A stretch of DNA of 32,481 nt from Streptococcaceae bacterium. Its GTDB lineage: Bacteria > Bacillota > Bacilli > Lactobacillales > Streptococcaceae. How positions within the stretch are numbered: the stretch's first letter is position 1; each line of letters opens with the position of its first letter. Positions 26,276 to 32,481 of this stretch are shown here, piece after piece. The position numbers were made by a program, and so were the translations under genes. The notes under the pieces are model-generated. The model was given only the letters and a program-made list of their open reading frames with translations. It was not told where the DNA came from and did not search any database. The DNA lies in assembly GCA_031270215.1 (NCBI GenBank), contig JAISYB010000012.1, positions 1 to 32,481 on the forward strand, written 5' to 3'.

Positions 26276-26725
26276 CTAGTCTCCACCCAAATATTTCGTT
26301 AATCGGTCATTCAACGCTTTCGGTGTCTGCGCCGCTGCAAATTGTTCCTTGAATTCTTGCTTCATCAGCATACGAGCAATTTTCGACAGCAGCCGCAGAT
26401 GTGTCGTTCCTGCCTCTCCATCTGGAATGAACAATGTAATCGCATAACGGATTGGTTGTCCATCCAAGCTATCCCACTCTACGCCTTCTGTGAAGCTGAC
26501 AATTATCACACTCGGCTGAGTGATTGCGGCGCTCTTCGCATGCGGGATTGCAAAACCGTCCATCATTCCTGTCGTGCCTTCCGACTCTCTTAGCTCCAAT
26601 GCATCAAACACCGCCTGAGATGTTCCCGCAATACCTAATGCCACTGCCTTCTCTGCCAAGAAATGAAAAACATCTGTTTTATTGTCATAACTCTGATTTA
26701 AAAAAATGTGATTTTCTGAAATCAT
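26276..26725 (-). CDS. PTS fructose-family IIA component
   Basis: A cytoplasmic phosphocarrier that takes phosphate from HPr and gives it to IIB. The active-site His lies in DGFAIPHAKS. The fold motif RESEGTTGMMDGFAIPH is typical of fructose/mannitol IIA (PTS_EIIA_2). The ORF track begins at 26770, but that ATG has a poor ribosome binding site. The ATG at 26725, with AGGAGG 12 bases upstream, gives the usual domain start (MISENHIFLNQSY) and is preferred, though the longer form is not excluded. It follows the IIBC gene and precedes lacD. Confidence 0.88.
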   Translation of the reverse strand: MISENHIFLNQSYDNKTDVFHFLAEKAVALGIAGTSQAVFDALELRESEGTTGMMDGFAIPHAKSAAITQPSVIIVSFTEGVEWDSLDGQPIRYAITLFIPDGEAGTTHLRLLSKIARMLMKQEFKEQFAAAQTPKALNDRLTKYLGGD

Positions 26726-26821
26726 TTCCTGTATTTTCCTCCTATTGGTTGCAGACCAAAATTCTTCCATCTGCCTTATTTCTTTATGTATAAGTTGACT
26801 GCTGAACAGCGATTGGGTTGT

Positions 26822-28225
26822 TTATGCTGCCGCCTTCTCTACTCTGCGTTTTTGAATCATGCCTAAAATCACACCACCAACGATTGAACCAGCTAAGATG
26901 GCAACGACCCAAAGCAGCCCGTGTGTCACTACCGGAAGAACCAGAAAACCACCATGTGGAGCTGGCACTTGCACCTTAAACATATAGGTCAAGACAGCCG
27001 CAATCGAAGAGCCTAGCATCATCGTTGGCAAGACACGAATCGGGTCTTTTGCTGCAAACGGGATCGCACCCTCAGTAATGTGTGTACTACCTAAAATAAT
27101 ATTGACTAATCCAGCGTTACGATCATTTGTATCAAAATATTTTCCAAATAAAATCACAGCAACACCTGTAATTAGCGGCGGCGCAATACATGCCGCAGAA
27201 ACTCCAGCCATGAAGCTGGTATTTCCCTCAGCAAGTAAGGCTGTACCAGTGACATAGGCTGCTTTGTTGATAGGACCGCCCATATCAAACGCACACATAC
27301 AACCAACAAGAACCCCCAAGATTAACGGGCTTGAATTTTGGAAGCCTGCCAGAAAGTCCATCATTGTCTGATTAATTGAAGACATTGGCTCAGAAACCAG
27401 CATCATCACCGTCCCTGTAATAAATACTCCCAAAACAGGATATAAGAAAATTGCTTTTAGCCCGTCAAGAGATTTTGGTAAGGAGCTGAATACTTTCATC
27501 AAGCCTAAAATGACATAACCCGCTAGAAATCCAGAGACGATTCCCCCAAGAAATCCTGTGCCGCCATTAGATGCGACTAACCCACCAACGAAACCAACCA
27601 CGAGCCCTGGACGTTTCGCAATGCCTTCTGCAATAAAGGCTGACAAGATTGGCACCATCATACCCATTGCCAAGCTGCCAATGTCCTTTAGCTGTGCTGC
27701 AAACTGATTGTATTGGCTGCTGCTTGGATCAGCAGAATAGATACCGAATAAAAATGAAATGGCAACTAAGAACCCACCACTTACCACGAAAGGCAGCATA
27801 TGAGAAACACCATTCATCAAATTTTTATAAATGCCATGCCCGATACCCGAAGAGCCCTTTGCTTCAGTAGACTCTTTTACATCAGACTGCGTATCTGCTC
27901 CCTTTTTGATTATTCCTTTACCAGCCAAGGCGTCCTCAATCAATTGATCCGGCTCCTTGATTCCCTTGCTCACCGATACCTCGATTACGCGTTTTCCAGC
28001 AAAGCGTTCTACTTGTACATCTTTGTCAGCTGCGATGATTACAGCATCTGCCGCCGCAATTTCCTCATTCGTCAATGCATTTTCTATACCGACCTGTCCA
28101 TGTGTTTCAACCTTGATAGTCACACCTTTTCGTTTAGCTGCCTCCTCCAGCGCCTCCTGTGCCATGTACGTATGGGCAATCCCAGTTGGACATCCTGTCG
28201 CTGCAACGATTTGATAACTACTCAT
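26822..28225 (-). CDS. PTS fructose-family IIBC permease
   Basis: A membrane sugar transporter of 467 residues that phosphorylates its substrate as it enters. Residues 1-100 are the IIB domain, with the phosphorylated Cys12 in AATGCPTGIAHTYMA. A polar linker follows (KKGADTQSDVKESTEAKG). Residues 130-460 are the IIC channel with about nine helices, including the GGFLVAISFLFG and FDMGGPINKAAY motifs of the fructose family. Family members deliver fructose as fructose-1-phosphate; close relatives handle tagatose or other ketoses. IIA is a separate gene, unlike fused FruA. It is preceded by AGGAAGG. Confidence 0.93.
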   Translation of the reverse strand: MSSYQIVAATGCPTGIAHTYMAQEALEEAAKRKGVTIKVETHGQVGIENALTNEEIAAADAVIIAADKDVQVERFAGKRVIEVSVSKGIKEPDQLIEDALAGKGIIKKGADTQSDVKESTEAKGSSGIGHGIYKNLMNGVSHMLPFVVSGGFLVAISFLFGIYSADPSSSQYNQFAAQLKDIGSLAMGMMVPILSAFIAEGIAKRPGLVVGFVGGLVASNGGTGFLGGIVSGFLAGYVILGLMKVFSSLPKSLDGLKAIFLYPVLGVFITGTVMMLVSEPMSSINQTMMDFLAGFQNSSPLILGVLVGCMCAFDMGGPINKAAYVTGTALLAEGNTSFMAGVSAACIAPPLITGVAVILFGKYFDTNDRNAGLVNIILGSTHITEGAIPFAAKDPIRVLPTMMLGSSIAAVLTYMFKVQVPAPHGGFLVLPVVTHGLLWVVAILAGSIVGGVILGMIQKRRVEKAAA

Positions 28226-28386
28226 TACTTTTTCCTTCCTCTCGTTTTGTTCCTTTGTCTGATTGCTCCTCGTCCTCTTCTACAACATATTTTTCTGAAC
28301 GAATGTAACTCGTTCGATTATTTTTTGCATTAATTCCATCACTTCACATCATCAAGATTCTCAAACACTGATTATCCGTACTTATT

Positions 28387-29316
28387 CTAAGAAAGCTGTC
28401 GAACCTTGATTTGTTGGCTCAGTACCTCCACATCTGAAAAATCCGTCAGTCTTTTTTGAAAGGCTGTTGAGCTGGCTGCTGCTAAACTGAATGTTAGATT
28501 TTTCTCTGGTGATACTCCCATCAAATAATTACCAATAAAACAGCCCAGTAATGTATCTCCAGCACAAGCCGTATTTATGACTTTTCCAGTTGGTGCATTT
28601 CCATAAAATACCACATCCTCTGTGATATAGAGGGCTCCCTCGCCACCAAGCGATACCAATACATGCTCTGCCCCCTCTGCGATAAGCTGTTTACCATAGA
28701 ATATACATTCTTCAAAGGTCAGCTTTTTTTTGCCAAACCACTCTGCCAGCTCGTCTTCGTTTGGCTTTAACAAGAACGGATGATAAGGCAGACAATCTAA
28801 TACCTGCCGATAGCTGGTATCTATAATCAAATGTACGCCATTTTCAGCAGTAATCTGACTGATTTTCTGTAGAATTTCTGGTTTTACCCCCTGCGGCAAG
28901 CTACCTGAAATACATAAATAACTATCTGACGGTATTTTGCGTATTTGCTCCAACAGCCGCTCGATTTTTTCCTTTGTTATGCTCGGCCCTTTGTTCACTA
29001 ATTTATATTCTTGTTTTAGATGATTGACCTGCGTAAAAACATTAATCCGCGTCATTCCATCCACCTCTACAAAATCTGTTTGAATCTCCTTTTCAATTAA
29101 AAACTGATTGATGTATGCGCCTGTAAATCCAGCGCTGAAGCCGAGTGCTGTGCTATTCAAGCCTAATTGCTTCAAGATTAATGATACATTGACTCCTTTC
29201 CCATTTGCTTGAATATCATCATCACTGCTTCGATTGACGACATCCGGCTCCATGGTTTCTGTTTCAATAAACAAATCGATTGCCAAATTCATCGTGCAGG
29301 TATATATCGCTACCAT
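28387..29316 (-). CDS. PfkB-family sugar phosphate kinase (1-phosphofructokinase or tagatose-phosphate kinase)
   Basis: A cytoplasmic kinase of 309 residues, of the FruK/LacC branch of the ribokinase fold. Signatures include DIQANGKGVNVSLILKQLG (substrate and fold motif), ISGSLPQGV, LLKPNEDELAEWFG and the catalytic Asp near residue 255 in TACAGDTLLG. Most relatives have GAGD or GSGD; here the first Gly is Cys. In this operon it should phosphorylate the ketose-1-phosphate made by the PTS to a 1,6-bisphosphate for LacD. The ORF track begins at an ATG three bases from AGGAGG; the next ATG (29316) has better spacing. A 160-base gap to the IIBC gene has no terminator. A short hairpin GAACGA / TCGTTC lies there. 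Confidence 0.87.
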   Translation of the reverse strand: MVAIYTCTMNLAIDLFIETETMEPDVVNRSSDDDIQANGKGVNVSLILKQLGLNSTALGFSAGFTGAYINQFLIEKEIQTDFVEVDGMTRINVFTQVNHLKQEYKLVNKGPSITKEKIERLLEQIRKIPSDSYLCISGSLPQGVKPEILQKISQITAENGVHLIIDTSYRQVLDCLPYHPFLLKPNEDELAEWFGKKKLTFEECIFYGKQLIAEGAEHVLVSLGGEGALYITEDVVFYGNAPTGKVINTACAGDTLLGCFIGNYLMGVSPEKNLTFSLAAASSTAFQKRLTDFSDVEVLSQQIKVRQLS

Positions 29317-29345
29317 CATATCCCTCCTGTCTCTTTCTTGTTTTT

Positions 29346-29378
29346 ATTATGCTACAGAATTTTCGGAAAATGTTTTCT
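29346..29378 (-). promoter_or_regulatory. Promoter of the PTS operon with an overlapping cre-like site
   Basis: A minus-strand -10 CATAAT (29346-29351) has no good -35. At the -35 position sits the palindrome GGAAAATGTTTTCT (29365-29378), which matches the CcpA cre consensus TGAAARCGYTTTCA at 11 of 14 positions. This placement would let CcpA repress the operon when preferred sugars are present. The match is visible; CcpA binding is inferred. Confidence 0.45.
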
Positions 29379-29480
29379 AAAACAACAAGGATTGCTGAAA
29401 ATTTTTACAAAATAAGTAACGACTCTGAAAAGCATTTTATTAAGTAATTCGATAAACCATTTATTCCTTTTTAAAAGCTG

Positions 29481-29489
29481 TGGTATACT
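29481..29489 (+). promoter_or_regulatory. rpiR extended -10 promoter
   Basis: TGGTATACT is an extended -10 element about 95 bases upstream of the RpiR-family gene. The -35 is weak. It is divergent from the PTS operon promoter, about 130 bases away. Confidence 0.45.
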
Positions 29490-29583
29490 TACATCGCACA
29501 AGCCGAAAAGCTTCAGTTATGCTGTAATTCTTTTAGTAAAACTCAAACACAATGACTACCTATTAATGAAAGAGGCGAAAAAT

Positions 29584-30339
29584 ATGAGTGCCAAACTAAG
29601 CGAAACGGAAAAGTACCTCTGGCAGTTTATTCGGGAACATATTGAACAAATCCCTTCTTACTCGATTGTCAAATTAAGTGAGGAAGCGAATGTATCAACA
29701 GCAACCATCGTCCGAACGATGAAGAAAAAAGGCTACGAAGGCTTTACCTCGTTTAAACACTCACTAAAGGAACAGACAAATACGACTATCAATTTTTCCG
29801 TCGTTGAAAAAGTAGATAATGAAATCAAAAAGGCAATTTTGAAGAATGAACAAGAGGTCATCCGCTCTATCAATATGATTGATAGCGGTGTGATTGAGGA
29901 CGTGGTGCAAAAATGCTACTCCGCAAAACGGATTGTCCTCTTTGCCCGCGGCTTCTCTGAGTTGATTGCCGAGGAAATGATGGTCAAATTTCAGTTGGCA
30001 GGAAAATACTCACAAATGCACACCGACCCAAACATCATCACCAGTATCAGTAAAAAGCTGGACAAGGATGATTTTGTCATTTTTGTCTCTTTGAATGGTG
30101 AAACACCGGAGCTAGTCGTTGCCGCACAAAATTGCTACGAACAGGAAATCAGCACACTGACAATCTCCGCCAATCGAACAAGCCCACTCGTCAACCTATC
30201 TGAACTGGCATGTATCGGTTTTAAATCCGAAGGCTCTTACTTCCCAGATTACGAAGTTCGTTCCCGACTCCCACTATCGGTCATCGCCAGAATTCTACTA
30301 GATGCCTACGCAATCCGCAAGCAAAAACCAAGGGAATGA
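29584..30339 (+). CDS. RpiR-family transcriptional regulator with SIS domain
   Basis: A sugar-phosphate-sensing regulator of 251 residues. Residues 1-75 form the RpiR helix-turn-helix (IVKLSEEANVSTATIVRTMKKKGYEGF). Residues about 105-240 form the SIS domain, which binds phosphosugars: RIVLFARGFSELIAEEM, FVIFVSLNGETPE, and a C-terminal LLDAYAIRK. The ORF track starts at 29566 with no ribosome binding site; the ATG at 29584 follows GAGG by nine bases. It is divergent from the PTS-kinase-aldolase operon and is its probable local regulator, presumably sensing a phosphorylated ketose. Whether it represses or activates cannot be told. Confidence 0.9.
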   Translation: MSAKLSETEKYLWQFIREHIEQIPSYSIVKLSEEANVSTATIVRTMKKKGYEGFTSFKHSLKEQTNTTINFSVVEKVDNEIKKAILKNEQEVIRSINMIDSGVIEDVVQKCYSAKRIVLFARGFSELIAEEMMVKFQLAGKYSQMHTDPNIITSISKKLDKDDFVIFVSLNGETPELVVAAQNCYEQEISTLTISANRTSPLVNLSELACIGFKSEGSYFPDYEVRSRLPLSVIARILLDAYAIRKQKPRE

Positions 30340-30351
30340 GGAAAAGTCTAA

Positions 30352-30510
30352 CTCGTGCAGCTAGACAATAGGAAAAGCTGAACGAGCTCGTTCAGCTCCC
30401 GAACAATAAGGCGAAAATGACACGTGGTGCTCTTTACCACGAGACACTTTTTGACTTATTGTTGAGAGGAGCTTGCTCGTGAAGCTGGACAATAAGAAAA
30501 GTGAAACGAG
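30352..30510. repeat. Tandem, palindromic intergenic repeat cluster
   Basis: Three related units. CTCGTGCAGCTAGACAATAG... (30352-30386) and CTCGTGAAGCTGGACAATAA... (30476-30510) agree at 29 of 35 positions. The middle unit (30387-30424) has the related GAACAATAAGGCGAAAATGA. A perfect 22-base palindrome, AGCTGAACGAG and its complement, spans 30376-30397. An outer stem AACAATAAG / CTTATTGTT (30402-30463) encloses a terminator-like hairpin. The ORF listed at 30361-30552 (minus) lies within it and is not a gene. Repeat class is unknown to me; no transposase is nearby. Confidence 0.65.
30418..30453 (+). terminator. Terminator-like hairpin of the RpiR gene within the repeat cluster
   Basis: CGTGGT / ACCACG with outer pairing and two mismatches is followed by CTTTTTG, about 80 bases after the RpiR stop. 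Confidence 0.55.
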
Positions 30511-30664
30511 TTTGAGCTGACTTTGAGTAATTAGGAAATATATAATATACAATTTCTTAAAAACAGAGGCTTTATTTTCATCATTTCTACATTATCTCAA
30601 GAATGCCGTCTAGGTCTTGAGAACCATTTTAACTTTTAAAACAAAAATTTTGCTTTTTTTAGTG

Positions 30665-30670
30665 TATAAT
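30665..30670 (+). promoter_or_regulatory. -10 element of the MacB-type ABC gene
   Basis: A perfect TATAAT, about 45 bases before the ATG, with no clear -35. The interval 30511-30664 is AT-rich and holds no ORF. Confidence 0.45.
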
Positions 30671-30715
30671 CGAAGAAGTATTAAAAAAATGTTTTATTAT
30701 AAAGGAGAATGTAAG

Positions 30716-32481
30716 ATGAGTTTTTTGGAATTAAAAGATATTCATAAAAGCTATACTTTGAGTAGTCAAATATTTCCGGTTTTAAAAGGAGTCAATTTAT
30801 CATTTGAGCGTGGAGAATTTGTATCTATTTTAGGGGAAAGTGGTGCGGGTAAAAGTACCTTGATGAATATCATCGCAGGTCTTGACCATGACTATCAAGG
30901 TGATGTCGTCCTTGATGGCAAGTCAACTAGAGGCTTCAAGGAAAAAAGCTGGGATGCTTACCGCAGACAAACGATTGGTTTTATCTTTCAATCCTTCAAT
31001 CTGATTAGTCATCTCACTGTTTTAGATAATATCCTAATCAGCTTAGAGATGACGACCTTAACACATGCCGAACGGGACAAACGTGCACGTGAGCTCCTTA
31101 CGCAGCTTGGCTTAAAGGATCATATCAAAAAGCACCCTAATCAGCTCTCTGGCGGTCAAAAGCAACGTGTCGCAATCGCTCGCGCATTAGCTAGCGATCC
31201 AGATATTATTATCGCAGACGAGCCAACTGGTGCATTAGATGCTAAAACGACCTCCGAAATCTTAGACATTTTACAAACAATTGCACAATCAGGCAAGCTA
31301 GTGATTGCCGTCACTCACTCACAAGATGTTGCAAGTTTTAGTACAAGAGTTGTCCATATCTCAGATGGTGTGATTGATCACGATGAAAGCCAAAAACCAA
31401 GCTATCCTGTTCCTGAAAAGAATGAGCAGCTCATCAGCAAGCCACTTTCACCATTTGCCAGTTATAAAAATGCCTACAAACATTTATTACATAATTTTTG
31501 GAGAAATTTCCTCATCATGTTGGGAACAGGTATTGGTATCTTCTCTGTTCTCGTCTTTTTGGGACTTGGTAACGGGATTAATGGTTTCATTCAAAATCAG
31601 ATTAATTCAATGGTCAATCCAAATTCGATTACCGTTGTTAAAAATCCAAAAGGCACAAAACTCTCTGGACAGCAAGACTATCAAGAAGCAATGACAACAT
31701 TTCAGGGTGATTCATCTAAAATGTTAATTGACGATTCACTAATTGCTAAGCTGAAAAAGCTGAAAAATGTCGATAAGGTCGAACCCGGCTATAGCATGAG
31801 TGGCTATGCACTGTCTTATAATGGTATAAACATTCAAGGGCAAGAGCTACAAACGTGGACAAAAGCTTATAAAACAGACTTAATCAAGGCAGGAAGAAAG
31901 TCCCTTAAGCATAATGACATCATCATTGACAAAACACAAGCAGAGAAATTTTTCCCTGATAATTATAAAAAAATCATCGGTCAAACAATTATAGTCACAA
32001 TTAATACCTTCAATGCGGAAGGCTTACCAACACAGATTACTGCCAATTTAAAGGTTTCAGGAATTGCCTCAGGAGGTCAAGGTGGTGCTCTTGCAATTAC
32101 CAGCTACCAAACAATGAAAGATATTCTTGAGAGCAATCACGCTTTAGCCGATGCCAACTTTGTTTCAGTTAATGTCAAAAATGCAGAAAAAGTAAAAAAT
32201 GTCGCTAGTGCAATCAATCGTATCAAAAAAGGTGATAAGTATCAGCTCTATGGTATCACTGTCGGGAATATTCTAGATACGGTTAATAACTACGTGCAGG
32301 TTGCAGCAATTGCTCTAGCTTCTATCGCAGGTATCTCGCTTATCGTTTCTGCACTGATGATTATTGTTGCAATGTATATGTCCGTTTCTGAGCGTACCAA
32401 GGAAATTGGTGTTTTACGTGCCTTAGGTGAGGGAAAATCCGATATTCGCCGCTTGTTTACGAGTGAATCATTATTAATCGG
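30716..32481 (+). CDS. MacB-type ABC transporter, ATPase fused to permease (3' end outside window)
   Basis: An open frame of 588 codons from the ATG at 30716 (AAAGGAG upstream) to the window edge; it is not in the ORF track because it has no stop. Residues 1-225 are an ATPase: Walker A GESGAGKST, FQSFNLI, LSGGQKQRVAIARAL, and Walker B IIADEPTGALD. After a linker near residue 230, the permease begins with YKNAYKHLLHNFWRNFLIMLGTGIG, the first membrane helix. A large outside domain follows (about residues 285-510; TAKLKVSGIASGGQGGALAI-like strands). The next membrane helices then start with the FtsX core RTKEIGVLRALGEGKSDIRRLF. ATPase and MacB domains are usually fused in Gram-negatives and separate in Firmicutes, though fused forms occur. 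Substrate unknown; export of peptides or antibiotics is typical. Confidence 0.92.
   Translation, partial: MSFLELKDIHKSYTLSSQIFPVLKGVNLSFERGEFVSILGESGAGKSTLMNIIAGLDHDYQGDVVLDGKSTRGFKEKSWDAYRRQTIGFIFQSFNLISHLTVLDNILISLEMTTLTHAERDKRARELLTQLGLKDHIKKHPNQLSGGQKQRVAIARALASDPDIIIADEPTGALDAKTTSEILDILQTIAQSGKLVIAVTHSQDVASFSTRVVHISDGVIDHDESQKPSYPVPEKNEQLISKPLSPFASYKNAYKHLLHNFWRNFLIMLGTGIGIFSVLVFLGLGNGINGFIQNQINSMVNPNSITVVKNPKGTKLSGQQDYQEAMTTFQGDSSKMLIDDSLIAKLKKLKNVDKVEPGYSMSGYALSYNGINIQGQELQTWTKAYKTDLIKAGRKSLKHNDIIIDKTQAEKFFPDNYKKIIGQTIIVTINTFNAEGLPTQITANLKVSGIASGGQGGALAITSYQTMKDILESNHALADANFVSVNVKNAEKVKNVASAINRIKKGDKYQLYGITVGNILDTVNNYVQVAAIALASIAGISLIVSALMIIVAMYMSVSERTKEIGVLRALGEGKSDIRRLFTSESLLI

Noticed and set aside
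27800-28333. 177-codon plus-strand ORF opposite the PTS IIBC gene
   Set aside because: Lies antisense to a clear, full-length PTS gene; Cys- and Phe-rich translation is not protein-like.
30361-30552. 63-codon minus-strand ORF
   Set aside because: Consists of the palindromic repeat cluster; open only by chance.

Overview
The window reads as a low-GC Gram-positive chromosome of the order Lactobacillales, most like Streptococcaceae (a Lactococcus or Streptococcus relative). The reasons are AGGAGG-type ribosome binding sites, a perfect GlnR box before amtB, a PrsA lipoprotein next to a TrmR-type methyltransferase, ParB with no ParA beside it, a class I tagatose-bisphosphate aldolase, and a LytTR/DUF3021 pair. 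The genus is an inference. Most of the DNA is ordinary core chromosome. I see no insertion sequence, prophage, integron or CRISPR array. Several genes start at TTG or GTG, and some ORF-track starts are too long; these are corrected in the entries.

Layout. 1-438 is the N-terminal third of an ammonium transporter under GlnR control. 765-1478 is a GntR/UTRA regulator. 1650-4585 is a minus-strand cluster: an unrecognised protein, an O-methyltransferase, and the PrsA foldase. 5065-6329 is a plus-strand pair, a HAD phosphatase overlapping a membrane protein. 6673-10897 carries acpP, plsX, recG and parB on the minus strand. 11129-11986 is a secreted protein with a SipW-type signal peptide, divergent from a MocR-type regulator (12227-13624). 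13990-17897 is a minus-strand operon DUF2829 - SDR - YlbF family - mutS, preceded by metG (18071-20056). 20377-22975 holds a LytTR regulator, its DUF3021 membrane partner and a two-gene ABC-2 exporter. Then come tRNA-Thr(GGT) and an MFS exporter.

25286-30339 is a carbohydrate locus. A divergent RpiR regulator faces an operon of a PfkB kinase, fructose-family PTS IIBC and IIA, and LacD. The predicted flow is PTS uptake to a ketose-1-phosphate, phosphorylation to a 1,6-bisphosphate, then cleavage to triose phosphates. Because the aldolase is LacD, D-tagatose is as plausible a substrate as fructose. The window ends inside a MacB-type ABC transporter with ATPase and permease fused.

The most interesting signals are these. 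(1) A pair of 12-bp direct repeats exactly 21 bp apart upstream of the ABC exporter, fitting the LytTR/DUF3021 pair as a self-contained regulatory system. (2) The putative tagatose-1-phosphate pathway. (3) An unrecognised protein (3497-4585) with nested palindromes at its promoter. (4) A SipW-type secreted protein with no SipW in view. (5) Families of intergenic palindromic elements at gene ends that share short identical cores.
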